Source: Lactobacillus xujianguonis (GTDB lineage Bacteria > Bacillota > Bacilli > Lactobacillales > Lactobacillaceae). Taken from it: DNA of 64,000 bases. Location: positions 1-64,000 of the forward strand of contig NZ_ML136878.1 in the NCBI RefSeq assembly GCF_004009905.1, read 5' to 3'. The position numbers were made by a program, and so were the translations under genes. Every line of letters starts with the position of its first letter. Position 1 is the first letter of the stretch. The notes beneath the pieces are model-generated. The model was given only the letters and a program-made list of their open reading frames with translations, made no database searches and had not been told where the DNA came from. Shown piece after piece: positions 17,731-25,966 of the stretch.

Positions 17731-18483
17731 ATTATTAATCGTTACGATCGACAAATTAGAGTCAAACAAATTGGCACGCCAGGTCAGAAGAGACTCGCCC
17801 AAGCAACTATCATGATCATTGGTTGTGGCGGTTTAGGGAGTAATGTAGCTAATCAATTAACTCGTTCAGGAGTAAAGAAGTTAATCATTGTTGATCCTGA
17901 CTATGTAACTTTAACTAACATTCACCGCCAAAACTTATTCACCGAAAAAGATGCCGAAGACAAAACTTTGAAAGTTGTAGCCGCTAAAAGACAATTAAAC
18001 TTAATCAATTCAGAAGTCGAAATTACTACAATTGCCAAACCGGTAACAGCTGAATTAATTCATCAACAGCAATTTGATCTGTTAATTGATTGTCTCGACA
18101 ACTACAGTACTAGAAAATTAATTAATGATTGTGCTTTAGCAGATAATTTTACTTATATTTTTGGCTCTTGTGCTGAAACTTTTGGCAACGCGATGGCGAT
18201 TTCACCTCGCCGGCATCCCTGCCTAAATTGTGTTTTTACCAATCTCACTAATTTAGCCAAAAACGATGGTAAGATCTTTGGTAACAATGCGCCATTGGTC
18301 AATTTAGTTGCTTCACTACAAGTTTCTTTAGCCATGCATTATCTAATTGACAAAGAAAGTTTAAATTTTGATCAACTAATTACTGTTGACAATTGGCAAC
18401 TAGCTTTTAACAAAATAAAGGTTCCCAAAAATAGAACTTGTCCGAGTTGTCAAAAATATCAAATTAATAAAGAAGAAAAATGA
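17731..18483 (+). CDS. moeB: Molybdopterin-synthase adenylyltransferase (MoeB/ThiF family)
   Basis: 250 residues. It activates the C-terminal Gly-Gly of MoaD by adenylation. The ATP site is IGCGGLGSN, the acceptor region follows at VDPDYVTLTNIHRQN, and four cysteines for zinc are in CLNC and CPSC. The N-terminal RYDRQIRVKQIG is the family's conserved beginning and lies upstream of the first ATG (17812), so translation must start earlier. The only candidates after the in-frame stop (TGA 17725) are ATT 17731 and ATT 17734, with GAGGTG at 17721-17726. An ATT start is rare but fits the spacing. It heads moeB-moaB-moeA-mobB-mobA; its stop overlaps moaB. Confidence 0.88.
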   Translation: MINRYDRQIRVKQIGTPGQKRLAQATIMIIGCGGLGSNVANQLTRSGVKKLIIVDPDYVTLTNIHRQNLFTEKDAEDKTLKVVAAKRQLNLINSEVEITTIAKPVTAELIHQQQFDLLIDCLDNYSTRKLINDCALADNFTYIFGSCAETFGNAMAISPRRHPCLNCVFTNLTNLAKNDGKIFGNNAPLVNLVASLQVSLAMHYLIDKESLNFDQLITVDNWQLAFNKIKVPKNRTCPSCQKYQINKEEK

Positions 18484-18977
18484 CAAAAGTAGCAATTTTA
18501 ACGGCTAGTGATAGTCGTAATTTAGAAAGTGATCAATCAGGTCAATTAATTGAAAAATTGTTTAAAGCTGAAGGTGCTGAAATTTTAACTAGAAAAGTTG
18601 TCAAAGATGATCTAGCAGCCTTGCAGCAAGCTTATTTAACTGAAGAAATGCTACATCCAGATCTAATTATCGTTAACGGCGGAACTGGGATTGCGCTAAA
18701 AGATTGTACAATTCAAGCAATCTCTCCTCTATTACAAGTGGAAGTTGCTGGCTTTGGGGAAGCTTTTCGTCAAATCTCTTTTGATGAAATTGGCACCCGC
18801 GCTTTAGCTTCCAATGCGCTTTGCGGCTTCAACTATTATAATCAGTTGACTTACTGCATCCCTGGCTCAACTAATGCTTGTCAAACTGCTTTAAGCAAAT
18901 TAATCTTACCTGAATATGAACATTTATTATTTGAACGTAGTAATTTAAGAAAGGATCTTCATCACCATGCTCACTAA
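18480..18977 (+). CDS. moaB: Molybdopterin adenylyltransferase-type protein (MoaB/MogA)
   Basis: 165 residues. The enzyme adenylates molybdopterin before molybdate insertion by MoeA. Signature: NGGTGIALKDCTIQAISPL (MPT-binding loop), then EVAGFGEAFRQISFDEIGTRA and PGSTNACQTAL. The length and FDEIGTRA are typical of MoaB. The ATG at 18480 overlaps the moeB stop (ATGA), so the genes are coupled. The last residues, HHHAH, overlap the moeA start. Confidence 0.92.
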   Translation: MTKVAILTASDSRNLESDQSGQLIEKLFKAEGAEILTRKVVKDDLAALQQAYLTEEMLHPDLIIVNGGTGIALKDCTIQAISPLLQVEVAGFGEAFRQISFDEIGTRALASNALCGFNYYNQLTYCIPGSTNACQTALSKLILPEYEHLLFERSNLRKDLHHHAH

Positions 18978-20181
18978 AAGAACGCCTATCAGTGTTAAAG
19001 AAGCACAAAGAAAAATTAACGAAATACCACTTAACTTAATGACGGAAACTATTCCAGTAGCTGAGGCTAATCACCGCGTTTTAGCAGAAGTCGCTAAAGC
19101 TAAATATGACTATCCTCACTTTCGCCGAGCTGCAATGGATGGTTATGCCATTCTAGCAGATGACGATCATGATTTTCCTCATCGTTTCAAAGTAGTTGGT
19201 GACGTGCAAGCTGGGGCTGTTTATGATCGTGATCTAAAGCCAGGCGAAACTGTCAGAATCATGACGGGTGCCTGCGTACCTGATAATGCCAGCAAGGTAA
19301 TCCGGATTGAAAAGACTAGTGATAATACCGACACGAGTGTCATGATTAACGAAAGTGAAACTCATAGCAATATTACCGAAATTGGGGCCGACTTTAAGCA
19401 AGGGCAAACTGTTATGGCAGCCCATCAAGAGATTAATCCTGGTGGACTAGCTGTTTTAACTGCCTTTGGGATCACTGAAGTGACAGTTTACCGCAAGCCT
19501 ACTGTGGCCATTATTGCGACAGGGACTGAACTATTAACTCCAGGTGAAGCCATTGCTAAAGGTAAAATTTTTAACAGTAATGGGATTATGCTTAAGAACT
19601 TAGTTGAAGAAACTGGTGGCAGTGTAAAAATGATCAAGCAACTGCCAGATGAAGAAAAACTAATTAAGACTACTTTAAATGAAGCCATTACTAACTACGA
19701 TATTGTAATTACTGACGGTGGTGTTTCCGTTGGTGACTATGATTACATCGGTGACATTGCCCGGGATACCGATCAATTATTGTTTAATAAAGTTAAACAA
19801 AGACCCGGTAGCGTAACTACCGCCTTTATCAAAGATCATTCCTTAGTCATGGCTTTATCTGGTAATCCAGGTGCCTGTTATACTGGTTTTTATTTATACG
19901 TTGAGCCATTAATCAGACGCTACTCTAATTTGCCAAGCCGAATTCAAAAAGTAACAGGTATTTTAGCTGCACCTTACCGTAAAACTAATGAATTTGATCG
20001 CTACTTACGGTGCACCTTCGAAAAGAAGGACGGCAAATATTATGTTTATCCAAATGGGATCAATCGCTCAGGTTCATTAGCCAATTTACAAACCACTACC
20101 TGCTTAGGAGTCATCCCTAGTTCAACAGAGCCTATTAAAGTGAACTCGGAGGTAGAAACATGGCTATTACCCTTCAAATAA
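18967..20181 (+). CDS. moeA: Molybdopterin molybdenumtransferase
   Basis: 404 residues. It inserts molybdate into adenylated molybdopterin. Four-domain MoeA architecture: an N-terminal region with HFRRAAMDGYAI, a domain with VRIMTGACVPDNA, the MPT-binding domain with IATGTELL ... IFNSNGIML ... TDGGVSVGDYD and KVKQRPG, and a C-terminal beta domain (about 330-404). The start overlaps moaB by 11 nt and the end overlaps mobB, all in one operon with moeB. Confidence 0.95.
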   Translation: MLTKRTPISVKEAQRKINEIPLNLMTETIPVAEANHRVLAEVAKAKYDYPHFRRAAMDGYAILADDDHDFPHRFKVVGDVQAGAVYDRDLKPGETVRIMTGACVPDNASKVIRIEKTSDNTDTSVMINESETHSNITEIGADFKQGQTVMAAHQEINPGGLAVLTAFGITEVTVYRKPTVAIIATGTELLTPGEAIAKGKIFNSNGIMLKNLVEETGGSVKMIKQLPDEEKLIKTTLNEAITNYDIVITDGGVSVGDYDYIGDIARDTDQLLFNKVKQRPGSVTTAFIKDHSLVMALSGNPGACYTGFYLYVEPLIRRYSNLPSRIQKVTGILAAPYRKTNEFDRYLRCTFEKKDGKYYVYPNGINRSGSLANLQTTTCLGVIPSSTEPIKVNSEVETWLLPFK

Positions 20182-20642
20182 TTGGTCATAAAAAAAGCGG
20201 TAAAACCTTAATTACCGAGGCTTTGATTAAGGCCTTGACCGCTAAAAAAATCCAAGTTGCAGCCATTAAACACGATGCTCACGTCGGGCAAATGGATGTA
20301 CCTGGAACTGACAGTGAACGCTTTTTTGAAGCTGGAGCTGGCAGTGTGATTTTAGAATCACAGCATGGCTTTTTCTTACATCAAAGATCCGTCCCCACCC
20401 TGCAAGAAGAAGTGGAGCGTTTAAAAGATTATGATGTCATTCTAATTGAAGGGCACCACGGCGAAAATTTTCCTAAAGTGATCCTTTTAAAGGAAGGCGA
20501 AACTAAAGCCAATTGGTCTCAAAGTGAAGCAGTAATTGCCTTTGCCTCCTTAACGGCTAATCCTGCAGCGAATATTTGTGGACAAGAAGAAATAGTGGCT
20601 AAATTAATCAATTATCTAAAAGAAGAGCTAAGAAAATGTTAA
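20160..20642 (+). CDS. mobB: Molybdopterin-guanine dinucleotide biosynthesis adaptor
   Basis: 160 residues, P-loop GTPase that assists MobA in making the MGD cofactor needed by NarG. Walker A is GHKKSGKTLI (residues about 8-17); IKHDAH and DSERFFEAGA follow, and LIEGHH is the conserved switch-like motif. Overlaps moeA by 22 nt and mobA by 7 nt, showing translational coupling. Confidence 0.92.
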   Translation: MAITLQIIGHKKSGKTLITEALIKALTAKKIQVAAIKHDAHVGQMDVPGTDSERFFEAGAGSVILESQHGFFLHQRSVPTLQEEVERLKDYDVILIEGHHGENFPKVILLKEGETKANWSQSEAVIAFASLTANPAANICGQEEIVAKLINYLKEELRKC

Positions 20643-21184
20643 CTGGATTAGTCTTAGCAGGAGGTCAATCGCGCCGTTTCGGGACCGATAAAGCTTTGTT
20701 TACTATGCCGGGGCAAAAATTAACTAATGTCGAACTGACCGTTAATCGTTTACAGCTGGTTTGCGACCAAGTTTTAGTTGTTACTAATCCCTATAACCAA
20801 ATCTCCATTCAAGAATTAGTAGCCAACGAAAAAGTTTTGGTAACTGCAGACTTAATTCCTTATCAAGGACAAGGTCCACTAGCCGGGTTAATGACAGCTC
20901 AAGAATATGGTGTTAAGGATTTAATTATCAATGCCTGTGACTATCCTTTTTTAAAGGTAGACGCAATTAAGTTTTTAAAAAATCATCCAAATTCTTATTT
21001 GACAACTGCAACTGCTGCGCACTACACTCTATGTCATCTAACACTGAGAAATAATCGATTAGAAAACTATTTTTCAGCCGGTAATCGAGCGTTAGGACCT
21101 TTTCTTCAAGATGTTTGCCACTGCCAGCCTCTTAACTATCAAGGGACCGAGCGTGAATTAAAAAATTGTAATTATCAGGAGTAA
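20636..21184 (+). CDS. mobA: Molybdenum cofactor guanylyltransferase
   Basis: 182 residues. It transfers GMP from GTP to molybdopterin, forming MGD. The nucleotidyltransferase loop LVLAGGQSRRFGTDKAL (residues 5-21) is complete, with GQGPLAGLMTA and NACDYPFLK (metal-binding Asp) further on. Slightly shorter than typical MobA (about 190-200) but the core is intact. Last recognised Moco gene of the operon. Confidence 0.92.
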   Translation: MLTGLVLAGGQSRRFGTDKALFTMPGQKLTNVELTVNRLQLVCDQVLVVTNPYNQISIQELVANEKVLVTADLIPYQGQGPLAGLMTAQEYGVKDLIINACDYPFLKVDAIKFLKNHPNSYLTTATAAHYTLCHLTLRNNRLENYFSAGNRALGPFLQDVCHCQPLNYQGTERELKNCNYQE

Positions 21185-21188
21185 AAAC

Positions 21189-21452
21189 ATGAAAAAAATG
21201 TCAGACATGACCGAAGCTGATTTTCAAAAATTATTAGCTTTAGTCTTAAACGATTTAGCCATTCGCCGAACACTATTAGAAAATCGCGAAAGTGAAGTTA
21301 ATGAAGAACTACGCTCACTAGAAAAAGATCGCGAATTAGAAGAACTAGATAATCAAGTCCAAGCCGTTCAAGCTGATTATGATCATTACAAAGAATTTGT
21401 TGATCCCAAATTTGCTTTAGATTTGGATAAATATTATCGTGGAATAAAATAA
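21189..21452 (+). CDS. Small unknown coiled-coil protein at the end of the Moco operon
   Basis: 87 residues, not recognised. Strongly charged, with Glu/Asp/Arg-rich helices (ENRESEVNEELRSLEKDRELEELD) predicted to form a coiled coil, and no cysteine. It starts at ATG 21189 after CAGGAG, 4 nt beyond mobA, so it belongs to the moeB-mobA transcript. A structural or adaptor role in the nitrate or Moco system is only a guess. Confidence 0.75.
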   Translation: MKKMSDMTEADFQKLLALVLNDLAIRRTLLENRESEVNEELRSLEKDRELEELDNQVQAVQADYDHYKEFVDPKFALDLDKYYRGIK

Positions 21453-21462
21453 AAGCTATAAT

Positions 21463-21492
21463 TTGAATTAAAATTAAGTCATAGACTATAAT
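21463..21492 (+). promoter_or_regulatory. nreA promoter
   Basis: TTGAAT (21463-21468), 18-nt spacer, TATAAT (21487-21492), 14 nt before the nreA start. It suggests nreABC has its own constitutive promoter besides read-through from the moeB operon. No nar-island palindrome is seen here. Confidence 0.55.
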
Positions 21493-21506
21493 AACTAGGT
21501 AGAATT

Positions 21507-21944
21507 ATGAATATTAATCAACCAAACACTAAGAGCGATTATCAAACTTTAACCAATACAATTTACCAAAATACTGACTATGACTTTGTAGCTGTTGCTC
21601 TTCAAGAAGCCACTACCCCACATTTAACGCGCTGGGTTTATGCTTCAGGTAATCAAGATGAAAGTTTTAGAAGGATCGTTTTACGTAAAGGAATCGGGAT
21701 TGCTGGCTTAGTCATGCAAACCAATAAGCCTTTCTGGCATAATAATATCCTTGAATTAGATTATAGCGATCGGCTATATACACCTATTGCGCGCGTTGAG
21801 AAACTACTAGAAGTTGCGGCAATTCCGATCACTGATCCCTTTCTTAAGATTGCCATTGGCGTTTTACTTGTTGGCTACCGCTCACATGAGCATCAAGTCT
21901 CAGAAAAAGATGTTAGCAAGTTGTCCCAATTCCTAAATGATTAG
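21507..21944 (+). CDS. nreA: Nitrate sensor NreA (GAF domain)
   Basis: 145 residues forming a single GAF domain, as in staphylococcal NreA, which binds nitrate and releases inhibition of the NreB kinase. Supporting features: RKGIGIAGLVMQTNKPFWHNN and VAAIPITDPFLKIAIGVLLVGYR. Start ATG 21507 after AGGTAG. Followed after 8 nt by nreB and then nreC, the known nreABC order. Cytoplasmic. Confidence 0.88.
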   Translation: MNINQPNTKSDYQTLTNTIYQNTDYDFVAVALQEATTPHLTRWVYASGNQDESFRRIVLRKGIGIAGLVMQTNKPFWHNNILELDYSDRLYTPIARVEKLLEVAAIPITDPFLKIAIGVLLVGYRSHEHQVSEKDVSKLSQFLND

Positions 21945-21952
21945 GAAAGTAG

Positions 21953-22990
21953 GTGTCAACTTTTTTGTTAGCAAAAGATAATTGGCTTAATACCTTTTTT
22001 GACCAGGCAGCTGATGCCATTATGATTTTTAAAGATGATCAATTGGTTCTAGCTAATCGTACTGCTCAAAACTTACAACGTGATTTTAACTTGGACTTAA
22101 ACTATTTATTAGAACTCGTTCAAAGTGAAATTGATCGTCAAAATACCGATTTTAACAATTGCAATAACTGTGAGATTCTGAAAAAGATGTCTAAAATTAG
22201 TATTCCACTAACTTTGGATCAGGATTCTACTCATCCATTAGAGTTCTCATTGATTTATTCAGTGATCGATGCTGACAACAATGTCTACTCCTTAGTTTTA
22301 AAGAGTCATGATGCCCTTAAACGTGTTGATCAAGTTGAACTCCAAAAACAGTTAACTCAATATGTTAACCAAGCACACGAAGATGAGCGGAAGCGAATCT
22401 CGCAGGATTTACATGATAGCATTGCTCAAGGAATTTATTCAGCGATTCGCGGTTTACGCCGACTTGAAGATGATAATTTACCTGACAGTGAACGACAATA
22501 TTTGAATTCAATGGTTGAAGCCCAACTAGATGATACTTTGCATGAAGTTAAGACCATGGCCTTAGATATTCGGCCAACAGTCCTTGATTCTTTCGGCTTA
22601 TCAGCTGCTATTCGCGCTTTAGTGAAACGCTCCATTGAGAATACTGGGATTGAGATTGACTTTATTGATCATGCTCAAACCGATCACTTACCTAAAAAGA
22701 TGCAAAATGTACTTTACCGGGTTACCCAAGAATCCATCAATAATGCCCTTAAACATGCCAACCCTAATGAAATATCAATTGTTTTGGTTTCTCATGATCA
22801 CTTCATCAAGCTAGAAGTTATTGATGATGGTGTCGGCTTTGACTACCATGCCGGTCAATTTAACGGGCATTCTCTTGGATTAATGAACATGGATGAACGC
22901 GTCCGGGCGCTCAACGGTTTCTTTAATATTGAATCTGCTCCAGGAAAAGGCACGACCGTTAGTGTTAAATTTCCTATCAAAAACAAATAG
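21953..22990 (+). CDS. nreB: Oxygen-sensing histidine kinase NreB
   Basis: About 345 residues, soluble. An N-terminal PAS-like sensor (about 10-125), a HisKA_3 dimerisation helix with the phosphorylated His in ERKRISQDLHDSIAQ, and an HATPase domain ending VIDDGVGF ... GHSLGLMNMDERV. Staphylococcus NreB holds an oxygen-labile [4Fe-4S] cluster on four Cys (C59-x2-C62-x11-C74-x2-C77). Here only the second pair is present (NNCNNCEI, Cys70 and Cys73); the positions of the first pair are Leu55 and Ser58, and no other Cys exists in the protein. The start is GTG 21953, or TTG 21965, which has better spacing to AGGTG. Confidence 0.85.
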   Translation: MSTFLLAKDNWLNTFFDQAADAIMIFKDDQLVLANRTAQNLQRDFNLDLNYLLELVQSEIDRQNTDFNNCNNCEILKKMSKISIPLTLDQDSTHPLEFSLIYSVIDADNNVYSLVLKSHDALKRVDQVELQKQLTQYVNQAHEDERKRISQDLHDSIAQGIYSAIRGLRRLEDDNLPDSERQYLNSMVEAQLDDTLHEVKTMALDIRPTVLDSFGLSAAIRALVKRSIENTGIEIDFIDHAQTDHLPKKMQNVLYRVTQESINNALKHANPNEISIVLVSHDHFIKLEVIDDGVGFDYHAGQFNGHSLGLMNMDERVRALNGFFNIESAPGKGTTVSVKFPIKNK

Positions 22991-23002
22991 AGGTAATAAA
23001 AG

Positions 23003-23659
23003 ATGTATAATGTTTTGATCGCTGATGATCATGCCTTTATCCGCTCGGGAATTGCTAGTTTAATTGAAAAACAACCACAATTCAAAGTGGTTGATCAAAC
23101 TTCCAATGGAACTGATACTTACCTACGAGTCGAGCAAGGCGATATCGATATTTTAATTATGGATTTATCCATGCCACCTGGTGAAAGTGGTCTAATCACA
23201 ACGCAAAGAATTCACCATAAATTTCCAAAGGTAAAAATTATTATCCTGTCCATGCATGAGGAACAAGAATATATCAATAATGCCATGCATAATGGTGCTT
23301 TATCTTATATTTTTAAAAGCTCACCTGACTCAGAATTACTGAATGCCTTAAAACATGTCGTTTTGAATCAAAGTTATGTTGATAGCAACATTATTTTGAC
23401 TAAATCTGACATTAACGAGATTAATTCTGCAGCCGGAATTGATGATAATTTAAAAGGTTTTAATGATTTATCAAAACGTGAACAAGAAGTCTTACCTTTT
23501 GTAGCCTTGGGTTATTCTAATAAAGAAATTGCGGCTAAATTATATATTTCTACTAAGACTGTTGAAGCTCATAAAGCCCACATTGTACAAAAGTTAGGCC
23601 TTCATAGTCACGCAGATTTAGTTAGGTATGCAATTCACCATCATTTAATTGATATTTAA
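23003..23659 (+). CDS. nreC: Response regulator NreC (NarL/FixJ family)
   Basis: 218 residues. Receiver domain (1-120) with ADDH, the phosphoacceptor Asp in ILIMDLSMP and the conserved Lys in YIFKSS; LuxR-type DNA-binding domain (about 150-215) with LSKREQEVLPFVALGYSNKEIA and STKTVEAHKAHI. Partner of NreB. Expected to activate the nar genes when phosphorylated; the palindrome shared by four promoters of the island is a candidate target. Start ATG 23003 after GAGGTAA; followed by a terminator. Confidence 0.92.
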   Translation: MYNVLIADDHAFIRSGIASLIEKQPQFKVVDQTSNGTDTYLRVEQGDIDILIMDLSMPPGESGLITTQRIHHKFPKVKIIILSMHEEQEYINNAMHNGALSYIFKSSPDSELLNALKHVVLNQSYVDSNIILTKSDINEINSAAGIDDNLKGFNDLSKREQEVLPFVALGYSNKEIAAKLYISTKTVEAHKAHIVQKLGLHSHADLVRYAIHHHLIDI

Positions 23660-23660
23660 A

Positions 23661-23696
23661 AGTGAATGGAAAGAATGTTTTTCCATTCGCTTTTTT
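23661..23696 (+). terminator. Terminator after nreC
   Basis: AGTGAATGGAAA - loop - TTTCCATTCGCTTTTTT, one G-T pair, directly after the nreC stop. Confidence 0.85.
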
Positions 23697-23770
23697 AGTG
23701 TTAACCCCAATATTTCTAAACTAATTTAATTGCTATAATCAAGCTAAGACTAATATTGGAGGTCAAAAAA

Positions 23771-24043
23771 ATGGCAACAAATCTCCCTTTAAATGATGAA
23801 TTAAAAGGCATTTTAAGTGATATTGCCCGCAAAAAATTTACTAATAGTCGGCAAATAAATCCACAATCAAATTTATTTCAAACAACTAAATTTGCCATTG
23901 AGCATGATTACGTTAAAGACGCCATTGTTGATGAAGACTTTAACTCAACCTTGGCAATGATGAATTTAACTAACGCCAGCTTAACCAAGAAGGGCCAATT
24001 AAAATTAGCAGAATTGACTGAATTGGAAGAAGGAACCGACTAA
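23771..24043 (+). CDS. Unknown 90-residue protein, first of a three-gene nar-island operon
   Basis: Not recognised with confidence. The C-terminal half (NLTNASLTKKGQLKLAEL) looks like a winged-helix wing and last helix of the YjcQ kind, so DNA binding is possible. The frame is open from TTG 23756, but TTGGAGG is the ribosome binding site for ATG 23771. TATAAT at 23734-23739 could be the -10. The stop overlaps the next start by 1 nt, so 23771-25922 is a single operon placed right after nreC. Confidence 0.7.
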   Translation: MATNLPLNDELKGILSDIARKKFTNSRQINPQSNLFQTTKFAIEHDYVKDAIVDEDFNSTLAMMNLTNASLTKKGQLKLAELTELEEGTD

Positions 24044-25023
24044 TGGATGCACAAGATCGTTTAAATCGCAGTTATCAAAATTCAGCGATTTATACTTCTG
24101 GCTTTTATGCTGATCCAGAAGATGAACTAAATACTCATACCAAATTATTTGATAGTTTAAAATCATTAACCATGAATCAACACGGAGATACCCAATTTTC
24201 TTTACAAATCATGACTACTAACAGTGAAATCAACGTGATGCCACTAGGCTTAGTCGACTTAAATGATTTAAAAGAATACGAAGATCGACAACGGGCTAAA
24301 TATGGTCTTAATTACAACAAAGAAGATATTCCTCTGTTAGTCCAATTTTCACCACATACTGAACATGGACAAGTCGTGAAAAAAATTATTGGGACCACCC
24401 AAGATCTATTCGGTAACTTCAACGAGGCTTTCCCTAAAATTTGGCATACAATTCGTGATTTTCTCAAGGAAAACCAAAAGATTTTAACTGAAATCGAAGC
24501 TGATTTAATTGCGGATAGCCACGATGTGAAAAAAGAATATTTTACCAATTTTTCTAAAATGTCAGCTGATCAGCGAAAAGAAGCTTTAGGTTTTGCTTTA
24601 GACGAAAAAGAAATTGCTCAATTTGCGACCTATATGGCAGATATGCATGAAGTACAAGCAATTGTTCTTTCAGCAGCCTCTTTTTCAACTAATGAATTAC
24701 TAGGGAAAAATTTGTTTGCAGACATCATGAATGACAATGTTCGGCGGTCGACTTTATTTTGGGTACTAGATAATACTTTTTACGAAATCTTTTATTATTT
24801 CTACCAAAAGTACGCGACTGACCATGAGAAAATGCAAAAATACTTACGACATCATAAAGATACTTGGATCGTTAATATGCGTAATGATGCCTTTCATCGT
24901 GCCCAAGAGCAATTAACTAATCCGAAAAATCAAATTGACTTTAATCATTACTTTACTGACATTTTTATTCCGGTTGCCCAACAATTAGCCACTGAAATTA
25001 CTAATTTTAAGGATCAAAAATGA
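24043..25023 (+). CDS. Unknown 326-residue protein in the nar island
   Basis: Not recognised. Soluble, with an N-terminal mixed part (about 1-110, FSLQIMTTNSEINVMPLGLVDL, likely beta-rich) and a mostly helical C-terminal part rich in aromatic residues (FWVLDNTFYEIFYYFYQKYATDHEKM). It contains no cysteine, so Fe-S binding is unlikely; several His occur in HHKD and DAFHRAQ. Starts at ATG 24043 on the stop of the 90-residue gene and overlaps the next gene by 4 nt. Its strict coupling suggests a complex with the 300-residue protein. Confidence 0.7.
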   Translation: MDAQDRLNRSYQNSAIYTSGFYADPEDELNTHTKLFDSLKSLTMNQHGDTQFSLQIMTTNSEINVMPLGLVDLNDLKEYEDRQRAKYGLNYNKEDIPLLVQFSPHTEHGQVVKKIIGTTQDLFGNFNEAFPKIWHTIRDFLKENQKILTEIEADLIADSHDVKKEYFTNFSKMSADQRKEALGFALDEKEIAQFATYMADMHEVQAIVLSAASFSTNELLGKNLFADIMNDNVRRSTLFWVLDNTFYEIFYYFYQKYATDHEKMQKYLRHHKDTWIVNMRNDAFHRAQEQLTNPKNQIDFNHYFTDIFIPVAQQLATEITNFKDQK

Positions 25024-25922
25024 TGAACTTGAAGGTAAATGAACAATTATCAGAAGGCTTTTTAACACTAATTGGACAGTTTCCACCGATAATTCGTGAA
25101 ATGCTTGATCTTGATTCAAATCAAGATGAACGCAATTTTCGCCTACTACTTTTCCAAACAGTATCGAGTGCTAAAGTTAGTGAATTCACGATGGACCAAG
25201 TCCAAGCAGCAAGTCTTGTCGAATTTTTAGCCCTAGCGGTTAATTTAAATCCGCCTTTCTTTAATCCTAGTCAAAATTCTCCAGCTGATTTAGCCCGGAT
25301 GAAAGCAGGTTCTTTTGCTGCTAATTATCTAATGAACCGCTACTTAAACGGCTTGGACAAGGCTGGTTTTGATAGTAGATTAATTGATGAATTAAGTACT
25401 GATGCGGGTGACTTAATGATTGCTCAAATTCAGCGCCTACAATTTAACTATAATGACCATTTTAAAGTAGCCAATTATTTAAATGATTTAAAAAATCGGA
25501 CTGGTCTTTTAGCCAATATTTTAGGCAAAGAAGCGGCCGCAAAAATTACTAAGTCAGAAGAAACAATTTCTTTAATCGGCGAAATTACCAAAAATTTAGC
25601 CGTTGCTCATCATATTAGTCATGAAAATGACCAAATTAACTCTGACTCATTTTTAAAGAAACAAATTATTGTTGGTAATTCTCCTTTGGCTTTACTATTT
25701 GCGCGTGAAGAAAATCCTGATTGGTTTCAAAATTTCTTCCATCAAACACATAAACCAAGCGAAGAACAATTCCAACAAGCCTTTAGTTTAACGCGAGCAG
25801 AAATCAAGCAAGCTGAAGAAATGGGACAAGAATTAATCAGTCAAGCACTGTTAGATATCACGGTACTACCCAGTGAAGCTCAACCAGCCTTAACTGATTT
25901 AGCAAAGTCCATGAAAAAATAG
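25020..25922 (+). CDS. Unknown 300-residue helical protein in the nar island
   Basis: Not recognised. Almost entirely helical, soluble, without cysteine. Residues about 1-75 (LTLIGQFPPIIREMLDLD ... FTMDQVQAASLVEFLAL) and a long central bundle are visible; a PSEAQPALTDLAKSMKK tail ends it. The ATGATG start at 25020 overlaps the previous stop. Ends at a strong terminator, closing the operon. It may work with the 326-residue protein; membership in nitrate metabolism rests on location only. Confidence 0.7.
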   Translation: MMNLKVNEQLSEGFLTLIGQFPPIIREMLDLDSNQDERNFRLLLFQTVSSAKVSEFTMDQVQAASLVEFLALAVNLNPPFFNPSQNSPADLARMKAGSFAANYLMNRYLNGLDKAGFDSRLIDELSTDAGDLMIAQIQRLQFNYNDHFKVANYLNDLKNRTGLLANILGKEAAAKITKSEETISLIGEITKNLAVAHHISHENDQINSDSFLKKQIIVGNSPLALLFAREENPDWFQNFFHQTHKPSEEQFQQAFSLTRAEIKQAEEMGQELISQALLDITVLPSEAQPALTDLAKSMKK

Positions 25923-25947
25923 GATCTTTTCAAGATCCTATTTTTTT
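25914..25947. terminator. Bidirectional terminator between unknown operon and narK
   Basis: AAAAAATAGGATCTT - TT - CAAGATCCTATTTTTTT, a near-perfect hairpin at the end of the gene, before the converging narK. Confidence 0.9.
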
Positions 25948-25966
25948 GCTTTATTTTGATAATCTT

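Noticed and set aside
17812-18483. moeB starting at ATG 17812
   Set aside because: It would remove the conserved RYDRQI region and has no ribosome binding site.
23696-23709. Fifth copy of the island palindrome upstream of the three unknown genes (TAGTGTTAACCCCA)
   Set aside because: Matches the consensus at only 9 of 14 positions and overlaps the nreC terminator.
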